From Desulfobacteraceae bacterium (GTDB lineage Bacteria > Desulfobacterota > Desulfobacteria > Desulfobacterales > JAABRJ01): 55,967 nt of DNA. A program made the translations under genes and the position numbers. The notes below the pieces were generated by a model. That model saw nothing but the letters and a program-made list of their open reading frames with translations, was not told the DNA's origin and searched no databases. Location of the stretch: contig JAJDNY010000054.1 in assembly GCA_022340425.1 (NCBI GenBank), positions 1-55,967 on the forward strand, written 5' to 3'. This document shows positions 34,302 through 42,888 of this stretch, in pieces; positions within the stretch are counted from its first letter, which is position 1, and each line of letters begins with the position of its first letter.

Positions 34302-35765
34302 TTATCCGCTCTCGGCGGGCAGGCTGATGGTGAAGGTCGTGCCCCGGCCTTCCCGGGAATCCAGGCTGAGCCAGCCGCCGTGCTCCGCGATGATGCGGGC
34401 GGCGATGCTCAGACCCAGCCCGGTACCCTCCTCCTTGGTGGTGAAGAAGGGCTGGAAGATTCGCTCCTTGAGGGTCTCGGGGACCCCGGGGCCCTGGTCT
34501 TGCACGCGGATGACGGCCTGCTGGCGGGCATCGATGTGCTGCAGCTCCTCGGTGATGCGGATGGCGCCCCCGGCGCTCATGGCCTCGCAGGCGTTGACCA
34601 CCAGGTTGACCAGGACCTCCTTGAGCTGTTCGGGGTCGGCCTGGATCTCGGGCAGCGGCCGCAGGCGCTCGACGCTGATGGTGACGTCGTTTGAGGTCAG
34701 GCGGTGGCGCAGCAACTGGACCACCAGGTCCACCACCTCCGACGGGCTGACCTGCTGCATCTTGAGCTTGGGCGGGCGCGAAAACTCCAGGAAATTCTGG
34801 ACGATGGTGTCGATCTGGTCGATTTCCTCGGAGATCACCTTGAAATCGTCGCGCTGGGTGTCGCTCAGCGCCAGGGTGCGGTCCAGGGAGAAAAGCCGCA
34901 TCTTGACCGAGGTCAGGGGGTTGCGGATGCTGTGGGCCATGCCGGCCGCCAGCTTGCCGACCATGACCATCTTCTCGGTCTGCAGGAGGTGCTCACGGCT
35001 TTTTTCAAGTTCGCTCTGGGTGTGGTCCACGTTTTCGATCAGGCCCCGCACCCGGAGGCTGAGCGCCTTGATCTCGTTGCCGGTGGGAGGCGGGCGGCTC
35101 TCGCGGCCGGCTTCGCGCATCAGCTCGCGCACCGGCCCCAAAATGTTTTTGGCCAGGATAAAGGCCAGCAACAGGACCATCAGCAGGGCCAGCCCCATGG
35201 AGGAGAGGGCGGTCAAGCGCAGGTTCTGGGCTTCGGCGTGGCTGGCCGCGCGGGTGCCTCTGATCTGCTGGGTGTGCAGGGCCTTGTAGCCCTCACAGAG
35301 GGAGAGGAGCCTGAAAAAATGTCCCCGCACCTCTTTGTGCAGGCTGGTGCCGGCTTCGCGCCGGCCCTCTCGATACAAATCGATCACCCGGTCCTTGGTG
35401 TCGATGTAGCGGCCGTATTCGGCCTCGATGGCCGAGATGGCTGCCAGCTGTTCGGGGTTTTCGGCGGTGGCACGGGTCTCCTTGAGGGTTTGCAGAAATA
35501 TCTGCCGGTATTCGCCCAGCTGGCGAAGCCAATCGGGGTCCCCGTCCAGGAAGTAGTAGGAGACAAAGCCCTTCTGGTTGATCAGGGCGGTTTCCAGGGC
35601 CTCGGCGGTCTGGTAGGCGGCGATGTTTTTGGTGACGATGGTCGTCAGCAGGGCTTCCATGCGGTAGGTGTACCAGACCATGACATAGCCGCCGGCAGCG
35701 GTGATGGCCGCGATCAAGGCAAGGATGAGGTAAATTCTGGCGCGCAGGCTGAAGCGGCTTTGCAT
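34302..35765 (-). CDS. Membrane sensor histidine kinase
   Basis: 487 residues. N-terminal membrane segment (IYLILALIAAITAAGGYVMVW), an extracytoplasmic helical sensor of about 155 residues resembling four-helix-bundle MCP-type domains, a second membrane segment (ALSSMGLALLMVLLLAFILA), a HAMP-like linker, HisKA with His278 in MAHSIRNPLTSV and a HATPase domain (LVVNACEAM, VQDQGPGVP, FQPFFTTKEEGTGLGL). The H-box His-Ser-Ile-Arg-Asn-Pro differs from the His-Glu-Ile-Asn-Asn-Pro of the other kinases here and resembles NtrB/AtoS-like partners of NtrC proteins, fitting the adjacent regulator. Confidence 0.93.
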   Translation of the reverse strand: MQSRFSLRARIYLILALIAAITAAGGYVMVWYTYRMEALLTTIVTKNIAAYQTAEALETALINQKGFVSYYFLDGDPDWLRQLGEYRQIFLQTLKETRATAENPEQLAAISAIEAEYGRYIDTKDRVIDLYREGRREAGTSLHKEVRGHFFRLLSLCEGYKALHTQQIRGTRAASHAEAQNLRLTALSSMGLALLMVLLLAFILAKNILGPVRELMREAGRESRPPPTGNEIKALSLRVRGLIENVDHTQSELEKSREHLLQTEKMVMVGKLAAGMAHSIRNPLTSVKMRLFSLDRTLALSDTQRDDFKVISEEIDQIDTIVQNFLEFSRPPKLKMQQVSPSEVVDLVVQLLRHRLTSNDVTISVERLRPLPEIQADPEQLKEVLVNLVVNACEAMSAGGAIRITEELQHIDARQQAVIRVQDQGPGVPETLKERIFQPFFTTKEEGTGLGLSIAARIIAEHGGWLSLDSREGRGTTFTISLPAESG

Positions 35766-35929
35766 GGTGGCTCTCAGGGCTGGATCATAAGGGGTACGCG
35801 GCCTATTCTATCATCCCACCTGCGGCGGCAAGACCGCCTGCGGTTCGAGTGGTGGTGAGGCCGCTTGTGGTCATGGCCGAGCAGCGGCATCCTACACGAC
35901 ATCTTCGAAAAACTCAAAAATCAATTTGG
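35766..35929. other. Upstream region of the kinase-NtrC operon
   Basis: Contains a good minus-strand -10 (TAGAAT, near 35814) without a convincing -35, and a GC-rich imperfect repeat of CCGCCTGCGG type. No gene is seen here. The following 140 bases are repeat copy B. Confidence 0.3.
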
Positions 35930-36070
35930 ACGGTTCCGCAAAAAGTCCAATCTCTGCGTTGCGCTGCATCTCGAAGTCGCTGCGGCGTACCAAAGTACGC
36001 CTCACGCCGCTGAGATTTGCGCGCCTTGAGCTTGAACTTTTTTCGAAACCGTCTGATTTTTGTCTTACTG
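35930..36070 (-). repeat. Palindromic intergenic repeat, copy B
   Basis: Same element as copy A in the opposite orientation. Termini GACGGTTCCG (35929-35938) and ACCGTC (36048-36053), hairpin GGCGTAC-caaa-GTACGCC (35985-36002), and the shared GAGATTTGCGCGCCTT core. It differs from copy A mainly around the loop and in a short CT-rich stretch. It lies between the divergent kinase and CBS genes. Confidence 0.85.
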
Positions 36071-36168
36071 GTTCGTCAATTTGGGCAGTCGCTAAAAGGC
36101 CGCCAGAAGACGTCTCGTTTGGCTCGGGGAACATCGCACCCCGGTCGCTTGGGCGACTCCAAAGAGTT

Positions 36169-36196
36169 TTGATTGATTAGAAAATCGATTCATGAT
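36169..36196 (+). promoter_or_regulatory. Possible promoter for the CBS/beta-helix pair
   Basis: TTGATT (36169-36174), 16 bases, CATGAT (36191-36196), in the only AT-rich stretch of the gap. Modest match; the leader would be about 140 bases. The remaining bases to the RBS show nothing clear. Confidence 0.35.
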
Positions 36197-36344
36197 AGCT
36201 GATTGCTGACCGGCCCCCAAAGGGAACATTTTTTCCCCCGGCGGCCCCCGATGCACCCGCAATCACCATTTACGCGAAGCGGACGGTTGGTTCGCCGAAT
36301 TTCCAACGCCCACCACCGGACAGTCTCAGCGCAGGAGGTTTTCA

Positions 36345-36923
36345 GTGAAGAATTACAGTGTCAAAGACCTGATGGTGCCGATTTCGGAGTATGCCACGGT
36401 GCCCGAGGACGCCACCCTTTTCGAGGCGGTGCAGGCCTTGGAGAGGGCCCAGGAGCAGTTCAACCAAAACCGGTATTCCCATCGCGCAGTTCTGATTCTG
36501 GACAAGCAGAAAAAAGTGGTCGGCAAACTCAGCCAGATGGATTTCCTTGCTGCCCTGGAGCCCCGGGATGCCAACCTCGAGCAGATCCGCAACTTCAAAC
36601 AGTTCGGTTTCACGCGCAAGGCCGTCGCCCTGCAGCAGGAGGAGTATCTCAAGTCCTCGCCGCCGATTCTGGACTTCTATTCCGAAGCCGCCCGCAAGAA
36701 GGTCACGGAATACATGCAGCGTCCCACGGAAGGGGAGTACGTGGATGAAAACGCCTCCCTGGACATGGCGCTGCACCAGTTGACCGCCGGCGCCAACCTC
36801 TCCCTGCTGGTCACCCGGGGCGCCGAGATCGTCGGTATCTTGCGGTTGTCCGATGTGTTTGCCGCCGTTTACCACTCCATGAAGGAATCCGAATTACAAA
36901 AATCTCTTGGGGAAACGCAATGA
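36345..36923 (+). CDS. CBS-domain pair protein
   Basis: 192 residues with two CBS domains (VKDLMVPISEYATVPEDATLFEAVQALE...RAVLILDKQKKVVGKLSQMD and VTEYMQRP...LLVTRGAEIVGILRLSDVFAAV) separated by an insert of about 40 residues. Such pairs bind adenine nucleotides and regulate partner proteins. GTG start with AGGAGG 6 bases upstream. Its stop overlaps the start of the beta-helix gene by 4 bases (ATGA), implying coupling. It is a paralogue of the CBS protein at 47591-48151, which stands at the head of the opposing SLC13/complex I-like run. Confidence 0.9.
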   Translation: MKNYSVKDLMVPISEYATVPEDATLFEAVQALERAQEQFNQNRYSHRAVLILDKQKKVVGKLSQMDFLAALEPRDANLEQIRNFKQFGFTRKAVALQQEEYLKSSPPILDFYSEAARKKVTEYMQRPTEGEYVDENASLDMALHQLTAGANLSLLVTRGAEIVGILRLSDVFAAVYHSMKESELQKSLGETQ

Positions 36924-38341
36924 AAGAACTTCATAAGCTTTTGGACCGGATCGTGCAGCGGGTCAACATCAATCTCCGGGAGCTGGAGTTCGATGTCAAC
37001 CCCCTGGTGAACAAACTTATTCCCGCCGGGCAGATGACCAAGTTCTACGCCTTTTACGGGATCACCCCACATCATGCCCTGAACCTGGTGTTCAAACATT
37101 CCAACCTCTCCGGCAGCTATTTTCTGGGCAAGGTGCGGGTCACCAACTCGCTGCTCTACAAGAGCGATATCCGCGGCGATGAATTGAAGAAAAACGGCGA
37201 TCTCTTCCAATACCAGGATTTCAATATCCCCGTGGACCAGGACGAAGAGATCAGCATCGAAGACAGCTTTCTGATCAAAACCCTGGTGCACAACTACTCC
37301 CACGATCCGGAAACCCTGGAGACCTTTTTCATCAAGGACACCGTCTCCACCCATTACGCCAATATTCACGGCTCGCCTTCCGACGGCAGTTTTCTGGGGC
37401 CCTTCGCAACGGTGGACCTCACCACCATCCGCGACTGTGTCATCGGCGCCTACTCCTATGTGCAGGCCGGGGAGGTCAGCCACCTGAGTATCGATCCGGG
37501 AACGGTCTGGGTGAGAAAGCCGGGAGACTTCAACTTCATGTACCGCTACCCTCTCGGCGAATTGAGCAACTACGTCTATTTTGCCGCCGGCAGCCCGCCC
37601 CAGGGCGTGTTCATGGATTTTCTGGAGGACCGCAAGGAGGCTTTTGAGCGGGTCTTCAACGTGGTCAACATCGAAACCCCGGAGTCGGTTCCGGCCAGTG
37701 CCTCTCTGGACCGCTTCGCGGTGATCAAGCCCAAAACCAAGATCGGTGAAAACGTGCTGGTGGCGCAGCGGGCCTTCCTGCAGAATTCGGTGCTCGGAAA
37801 GGGGGCCAATGCCCAGGAAAACTGCTACATCATCAACGCCAAACTCGAGGGCAACAACGTCACCGCGCACGGGGCTAAAATCATCGAGGCGGACCTGGGC
37901 AAGAACGTGTTCGTGGGATTCAACTCTTTTCTCAGGGGGCGCCCGGGCGCCCGGATCACCATCGGCCAGGAATGCGTCATCATGCCGCACACGATCGTCG
38001 ATGTCCGCAAACCCTTGACGGTCCCCCCCGGCCACCTCGTCTGGGGGTTGGTCCGGAGCCCCCAGGACCTGGAAGCCAACAGCATGCCGCTTAAGGACTT
38101 TGCCAAAATCGACACCCGGGTCTGCAAGGGGGCGATGCTTTTCGAGGGCAGCGGCGGCAGCTTCGTATCGGGGTTCCAGGAGCGGATCCATCACATCCTG
38201 GAGGCCAACGGGGCCTTTTTCGACGGCAAGCTGAAGCGGGGGCACGCCCAGCGCAACCAGAACATCTCCTTCAACACCATTCAGCCCTATCCGGAAGGGG
38301 ACAAAGCAGGGCTGTACCCCACCATCATCATCCAGCCATGA
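36920..38341 (+). CDS. Left-handed beta-helix (hexapeptide) protein
   Basis: 473 residues. Two hexapeptide regions can be seen: about residues 150-195 (LGPFATVDLTTIRDCVIGAYSYVQAGEV) and about 270-375 (IKPKTKIGENVLVAQRAFLQNSVLGKGANAQENCYI..LGKNVFVGFNSFLRGRPGARITIGQECVIMPHTIVDV). The fold resembles acyl- or nucleotidyl-transferase beta-helices, but there is no N-terminal pyrophosphorylase domain and I cannot name a substrate. Translationally coupled to the CBS gene, which suggests that nucleotide binding by the CBS protein controls it. Ends at a strong hairpin. Confidence 0.75.
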   Translation: MKELHKLLDRIVQRVNINLRELEFDVNPLVNKLIPAGQMTKFYAFYGITPHHALNLVFKHSNLSGSYFLGKVRVTNSLLYKSDIRGDELKKNGDLFQYQDFNIPVDQDEEISIEDSFLIKTLVHNYSHDPETLETFFIKDTVSTHYANIHGSPSDGSFLGPFATVDLTTIRDCVIGAYSYVQAGEVSHLSIDPGTVWVRKPGDFNFMYRYPLGELSNYVYFAAGSPPQGVFMDFLEDRKEAFERVFNVVNIETPESVPASASLDRFAVIKPKTKIGENVLVAQRAFLQNSVLGKGANAQENCYIINAKLEGNNVTAHGAKIIEADLGKNVFVGFNSFLRGRPGARITIGQECVIMPHTIVDVRKPLTVPPGHLVWGLVRSPQDLEANSMPLKDFAKIDTRVCKGAMLFEGSGGSFVSGFQERIHHILEANGAFFDGKLKRGHAQRNQNISFNTIQPYPEGDKAGLYPTIIIQP

Positions 38342-38382
38342 AAAAACGTCGGCCCGGCCGCGATCCATGCGCCGGGCCGACG
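38341..38382 (-). terminator. Intrinsic terminator with T-run on the minus strand
   Basis: A perfect 12-bp stem, CGTCGGCCCGGC/GCCGGGCCGACG (38347-38358 and 38371-38382), with a 12-base loop. On the minus strand six T follow, so it best terminates the complex I-like operon after it passes repeat copy C. It may also stop the plus-strand beta-helix transcript less efficiently. Confidence 0.85.
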
Positions 38383-38404
38383 GTCCCTCACTTGATATGC
38401 CGGT

Positions 38405-38543
38405 AGAAAGTCAAAAACCAGACAGTTCCCTATAAAACCCAAGTTAAGGCGCGCAAATTTCAGCGGCGTGAGGCCTACTACTTTACGCCGCAGCGACTTC
38501 GAGATGCAGCGCAACGCGGAAATTGGGTTTTCTACGGAACTGT
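38405..38543 (+). repeat. Palindromic intergenic repeat, copy C
   Basis: Third copy, same orientation as copy A. Here the terminal inverted repeats are ACAGTT and AACTGT, i.e. both arms changed together relative to ACGGTT/AACCGT in copy A. The core (GGCGCGCAAATTTCAGCGGCG and GCAGCGACTTCGAGATGCAG) is conserved while the central hairpin is partly degraded. It abuts the stop codon of the gene at 38545. Confidence 0.85.
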
Positions 38544-38544
38544 A

Positions 38545-39288
38545 TCATTTGAAAAAATTCAACAGTGCGTGCAGGTTGGTCATGGGATGCGGCGGGCAGC
38601 CGGGGATGAACAGATCCACCGGCAGCAGGCTGTCCAGACCTTGGCTGACTTCGGGGCTGCCCCGAAAAGGGCCGCCGGAAAGGGCGCAGCTGCCCACGGC
38701 GACCACCACCCGCGGCTCTGGGGTGGCCTCCAGGGTCTGCAGCAGGGCGGTTTGCATGTTGCGGGAAATGGGGCCGGTGACCACGATGCCGTCGGCGTGG
38801 CGGGGGGATGCGACGAAGTTGATGCCGAAGCGGGCCAGGTCGAAAAACGGGGTGGCCAAGACGTTCAAGTCCGCTTCGCAGGCGTTGCAGCCGGCCGCCG
38901 ACACCTGGCGCAGCTGAAGCGAGCGGCCGAAGAGCTTTTTGAAATGCTGCCGGGATTGTGCGGCCAACTCCGGCAGCTGGCCCTGGGTGATGAGGTGCGA
39001 CTTCTCGGCGACGGCGATTGCAAAATCCCGGGTGAAGGTGACGAAGCGCCCCTGGGAGAGCCGTTCGCAGGTGCCGCAGAAAACGCAGCGTCCCATGTCG
39101 ATGGTTGCGGCCGCCGGGTCGATGGCCTCCTGAGGGCAGGCCGCCGCGCACGCGGCGGCCAGATCGGGCGGGGCGTGCGGGTCGATTTGCGGCCGGCCCC
39201 GGTAGCGCGGCGGCAGCTGGACCTCCGCCTTGGGGTATCTCGACGTTCTGCACCCCTGTTCGAATCTGTTGCGCAGTACATTCAGCAT
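38545..39288 (-). CDS. Complex I/Hyf-like small Fe-S subunit (NuoB-type) with N-terminal ferredoxin-like segment
   Basis: 247 residues. The C-terminal part is a NuoB/HyfI-type domain with the proximal 4Fe-4S ligands CNAC (AAGCNACEADL), Cys in VGSCALSG, and Cys in PGCPPHP. The N-terminal 100 residues carry CAAACPQEAI and CVFCGTCERLS, a shortened ferredoxin-like segment equivalent to the separate HyfH/NuoI protein. It should transfer electrons within the membrane complex encoded upstream. Last gene of the run; it follows the large subunit gene by 17 bases. Confidence 0.88.
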   Translation of the reverse strand: MLNVLRNRFEQGCRTSRYPKAEVQLPPRYRGRPQIDPHAPPDLAAACAAACPQEAIDPAAATIDMGRCVFCGTCERLSQGRFVTFTRDFAIAVAEKSHLITQGQLPELAAQSRQHFKKLFGRSLQLRQVSAAGCNACEADLNVLATPFFDLARFGINFVASPRHADGIVVTGPISRNMQTALLQTLEATPEPRVVVAVGSCALSGGPFRGSPEVSQGLDSLLPVDLFIPGCPPHPMTNLHALLNFFK

Positions 39289-39305
39289 GTTCGCCCCGCT
39301 CTCGC

Positions 39306-40814
39306 TTAAAGGTCAAACCCGCAATAGGACAGGTTGTAGCTTTTGTTGTTCAAGGGGAAATCGGAAATGCCGGTGTTTCTCAGGGACATGGACAACCCGT
39401 TCCAGTTGTGGAAGGAGGGGTCCTTGACCTTGTAGTGGCAGATGCCGCCGGCGGCATCCGTCAGGATGCAGTGGGAGGCCTCGCCGCGCCAGGCCTCGAG
39501 AAGGGTGACCACGACGCTGTCGGGCGCCAGGGGCAGATCGGCCGCATCGATGACCCGGGTCTCGACGGCCTCGGCCAGCAGCGTTTCGATGATCGCGATG
39601 GACTGCATCACCTCATCGGCCCTGACCTTGGCCCGCGCCCAGACGTCCCCCGTGGTCTCGGCCCGCTCGGGGATCTCCAGGCTGCCGTAACGTTCACTGG
39701 GGAAAGAGCGCCGGACATCGTAGGGGATGCCGCAGGCCCGTCCGGCCGGCCCCACCAGCCCCAGTTGGCGGGCATCCGCCCGACTCACCACGCCGCAGCC
39801 TTCGAAGCGCGCCCGGACGCTCGGGGTCCCGAACAGCAGGTCGCAAACGTGCTGCACCTGAGTCTTGAGCTCAGCGATGCGAGCCTTCATGTCGCGGCGG
39901 TTCTCGTCGGTAAGCGCGAAGCGCACCCCGCCGGGCCGCACCAAACCCTTGCCGAAGCGGTTGCCGCAGACCAGCAGGCTCAGGTTGAGGAAATCGCCGC
40001 GCATCCGGCCGCAGTAGTTGGCCGGCGGCAGAAAGGCCACGTCGCCGCTCAAGGCGCCCAGGTCGCCCACATGGTTGGCGATGCGCTCCAACTCAAGGCC
40101 GATGGTGCGGATGGTCTGGGCCCCCGCATCGGGCTGAATCCCGGCGAGGGCCTCCACGGCCTGGGCATGACACAGGCCGTGGCCCACCGCGGTGTCCCCG
40201 GCGATGCTCTCGGCAATCACCGGCAGCCGCTTGCCGGCGGCCTTTAGCAGCAGGTCCTCCACCCCCCGGTGCTGGTAGCCCAGTTGGATTTCCAGGTTGA
40301 GCACCCGCTCGCCGATGCAGTTGAACCGAAAATGGCCGGGCTCGATCACCCCGGCGTGCACCGGGCCAACCGCCACCTCGTGGATCTCATCGCCGGTCAC
40401 CGCATAGTAGGGGTAGCGGCCGGGGATGTCGGCGTCGTAATCGTTGCCGAAAACGTCCGCCACGCCGCGACGGTTGGGGTGGTAGCGGACCATTTTGAGC
40501 CACGGGTGGCCCTCGGGCCGAATTCCATACTGCTCGGCGATTTCGCGCTCGAAGAGGTGAAAGGCCGGGCAGCGCGGGGTCAAGGCCGGGTAGGCCTCGG
40601 GTGCGTCGCAGACCGCGGCCAGCAGGCTTTCGTCGCGCAGCACGGCCATCAGGCGGACGCCGGCCCCATGGGGGAAGGCGAAAAACTGAACCACCTGGCC
40701 GCCGCCTGCAACAATCGCGGCTGCCTGGGCGGCGAAGTCTTCAAAGGACAGATGGGGGATGCTCCCCATGGCGACCGCTTGCCCGTGGCCGATGGTTTTG
40801 AATTGGCTGGTCAT
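39306..40814 (-). CDS. Complex I/Hyf-like large subunit (NuoC-NuoD fusion) lacking [NiFe] ligands
   Basis: 502 residues. The N-terminal domain is NuoC-like (HLFEREIAEQYGIRPEGHPWLKMVRY); the rest is the NuoD/HycE-type large subunit (VGPVHAGVIEPGHFRFNCIGERVLNLEIQLGYQHRGVED). Group 4 [NiFe] hydrogenases have CGxC after the HRG block and DPCxxC at the C-terminus. Here those sites read ESIAGDTAVGH and SYNLSYCGFDL, so the nickel-iron site cannot form. This pattern fits Ehr (energy-converting hydrogenase-related) complexes. Start at 40814, one base overlapping the upstream stop, with GGGGAGA before it; the longer frame is antisense noise. Confidence 0.88.
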   Translation of the reverse strand: MTSQFKTIGHGQAVAMGSIPHLSFEDFAAQAAAIVAGGGQVVQFFAFPHGAGVRLMAVLRDESLLAAVCDAPEAYPALTPRCPAFHLFEREIAEQYGIRPEGHPWLKMVRYHPNRRGVADVFGNDYDADIPGRYPYYAVTGDEIHEVAVGPVHAGVIEPGHFRFNCIGERVLNLEIQLGYQHRGVEDLLLKAAGKRLPVIAESIAGDTAVGHGLCHAQAVEALAGIQPDAGAQTIRTIGLELERIANHVGDLGALSGDVAFLPPANYCGRMRGDFLNLSLLVCGNRFGKGLVRPGGVRFALTDENRRDMKARIAELKTQVQHVCDLLFGTPSVRARFEGCGVVSRADARQLGLVGPAGRACGIPYDVRRSFPSERYGSLEIPERAETTGDVWARAKVRADEVMQSIAIIETLLAEAVETRVIDAADLPLAPDSVVVTLLEAWRGEASHCILTDAAGGICHYKVKDPSFHNWNGLSMSLRNTGISDFPLNNKSYNLSYCGFDL

Positions 40815-42235
40815 CAGAATCTCCCCCCGATAGCGCTGACCGCGTGCATGATCGTCTGGTAGAGGGTGTCCGGCATCCAGCAGCACAGCACCAGGGAGGT
40901 CGCCAGCAGCGCGTACTGGGGCCAGACGAGGCTGGCCGACTCCTTGATCCGGACGGGGGTGTCCCCGGGATCGAAGCAAATTTTGATCACGTTGTAGGCC
41001 AAACCGGCGAAGATCACGCACAGGCTCATCAGGAACAAGACCGCGCCCACGTGGTTGCCCGCCCGGAAGGCGGCGATGATGATCAGGAGCTCCCCGATGA
41101 AGATGCCGAAGGGCGGAAAGCCCGAGATGGCGGCGAACCCGCCGAAAAAGGCGATGAAGGTCCTGGGCATGCGGCCCGCCAGGTCTCCGGTGTGCTGGAT
41201 CAGCCGGCTGCCGAAGCCCAGCAGGATGTTGCCGGAACTCAGAAAGAGGCTCGATTTGATCAGGCTGTGGTGGATCAGGCAGATCATCGCACCGTAGGCG
41301 CCCAGGCCGCCGATACCGGTGCCGAAGGCGATGATGCCCATGTTTTCGATGCTGGAATAGGCCAGCATGCGCTTGTACTCGGTCTGTTTGAGAATGAAGG
41401 TGGCCGCGGCCGTGATCGAGATCAGGCCGAAGACCATCAGGATCGGCCCCGAAAAGCCACCCAGGCCGGCAGCGTGCATGATTTTGTTGGTTTTGAAGAT
41501 CCCCAGGTAGGCGCAGTTCAGCAGCACCCCGGAGAGCAGGGCCGAGGCCGGGCTGGGGGCCTCGCTGTGGGCATCCGGCAGCCAGGTGTGCATCGGCGCC
41601 AGACCCATTTTGGTGCCGTAGCCCACCAGGATGAAGACGAAGCCGGCCTTCAGCCAGAGGGGGTCCAAACTGCCGGCCACATCGGTCAGGGCCGAAAAGG
41701 AGATCGGCGCCTCCACCCCGCCCACGTCCATGGCCACGGTCACCAGCACCGATCCCAGCAGCGCCATGGCGATCCCCACCGAGCAAATGAGCACGTATTT
41801 CCAGGTGGCCTCCAGGGAGGCAGCGCTGCGGTGGGTGTAGATCAGGGGGGCGCTGGCCAGGGTGGTGGCCTCGATGGCGATCCACATCACCATGATGTGA
41901 TCCGAGAGGGTAACCATGGTCATGGTGGCCAGAAAGAGCAGCATGGAGCCGCTGAAGATGTTTTCCGACTGGATCCCGGAGGCCTGCAGATAGGCGTTGG
42001 TGTATATGGAGATCAGGAAAAAGAGCAGCGAAATCACCAGCAGGGAGAGGAGCCCCTCCGGGGTCACCGCAAAATATTCGGGAAACATGGGGGCCAGGCC
42101 ACCGGCCCAGACCATCACCGACAGGACCAGGTGAATGGCGCCGGTGAGCACCAGCAGGGGCCGCCCGATGCGGGCGGGCAGAAAAAACGCGGCGGCACCG
42201 GTTAAAAGCGGGACCAGAAAAACGATCTCAAGCAT
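40814..42235 (-). CDS. HyfF/NuoN-like antiporter-type membrane subunit
   Basis: 473 residues with about 14 membrane segments. The family block WIAIEATTLASAPLIY carries the conserved glutamate of the ion channel, and GTKMGLAPMHTWLPDAHSEAPSPASALLSGVLLN contains the channel lysine and the HTWLPDAHxEAPSPxS signature of NuoL/M/N and Mrp proteins. KRMLAYSSIENMGII carries the second conserved lysine region. It should translocate protons or sodium ions. 11 bases after the HyfE-like gene. Confidence 0.9.
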   Translation of the reverse strand: MLEIVFLVPLLTGAAAFFLPARIGRPLLVLTGAIHLVLSVMVWAGGLAPMFPEYFAVTPEGLLSLLVISLLFFLISIYTNAYLQASGIQSENIFSGSMLLFLATMTMVTLSDHIMVMWIAIEATTLASAPLIYTHRSAASLEATWKYVLICSVGIAMALLGSVLVTVAMDVGGVEAPISFSALTDVAGSLDPLWLKAGFVFILVGYGTKMGLAPMHTWLPDAHSEAPSPASALLSGVLLNCAYLGIFKTNKIMHAAGLGGFSGPILMVFGLISITAAATFILKQTEYKRMLAYSSIENMGIIAFGTGIGGLGAYGAMICLIHHSLIKSSLFLSSGNILLGFGSRLIQHTGDLAGRMPRTFIAFFGGFAAISGFPPFGIFIGELLIIIAAFRAGNHVGAVLFLMSLCVIFAGLAYNVIKICFDPGDTPVRIKESASLVWPQYALLATSLVLCCWMPDTLYQTIMHAVSAIGGRF

Positions 42236-42246
42236 GAAATCTTCAC

Positions 42247-42888
42247 CTATTCCTTTAAGGTTCGCAAACGAGCCGTGTCCACGTCATCGAAGGTCTGTTT
42301 GATGTTCTGCAGGATGACCGCCATGATCATCACGCCGGCCAGCACGTCCAGCAGAATGCCGAATTCCACGATATGGCGGGCGCGGATGGAGAACGTGGTG
42401 CCCACCAGGTAGATGCCGTTTTCCATCATGATGTAGCCCAGGACCATGGCGATGGCGTTGCGCCGGGCCATCAGCAGAAACATGCCGGCCCCCAGGAGGG
42501 AGATCGCCGTGGGCAGCAGCAAGGCGCTGACGCCGCTGGCGGGGGTATCGAAGCGGTGGCTGGCGACGGTGGCCGCGACCACCAGCAGCAGCCCGGCCAG
42601 GATGGAGGCATGGTAGCCGACGATGGGTTCCACCTCCCGTTGGATGGCGACTTTCTGGATGGCCAGATAGATGCACCCGGGAATGACGATGCCGCGGATG
42701 GTCATTGTCGCCAGGGTGAAGAAGATGCCGCCGGTGGCGATGTCCTGGCCGATGAAAAGCGGCACCACGGACACCACGATTCCCTGAAAGGCGAGCACCT
42801 TGATCAGGCCCGGCAGGCGGCTGGAGCCGAAGGAAAAGAGGATTGAGAGCAGCGCCAGCGCCAGTATGGTGTCCACCGTGTGAATCAT
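42247..42888 (-). CDS. HyfE-like membrane subunit
   Basis: 213 residues with about six membrane segments. The C-terminal half (LLPTAISLLGAGMFLLMARRNAIAMVLGYIMMENGIYLVG) resembles NuoK, including the glutamate of the MMENGIYL segment; the N-terminal half is the HyfE-specific extension. Overlaps the HyfC-like gene by 4 bases. A non-catalytic ion-channel subunit of the complex. Confidence 0.88.
   Translation of the reverse strand: MIHTVDTILALALLSILFSFGSSRLPGLIKVLAFQGIVVSVVPLFIGQDIATGGIFFTLATMTIRGIVIPGCIYLAIQKVAIQREVEPIVGYHASILAGLLLVVAATVASHRFDTPASGVSALLLPTAISLLGAGMFLLMARRNAIAMVLGYIMMENGIYLVGTTFSIRARHIVEFGILLDVLAGVMIMAVILQNIKQTFDDVDTARLRTLKE

Noticed and set aside
36869-38368. A 499-residue minus-strand frame opposite the beta-helix gene
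   Set aside because: The plus-strand frame has hexapeptide repeats, coupling to the CBS gene and a good start; the minus frame has none of these.
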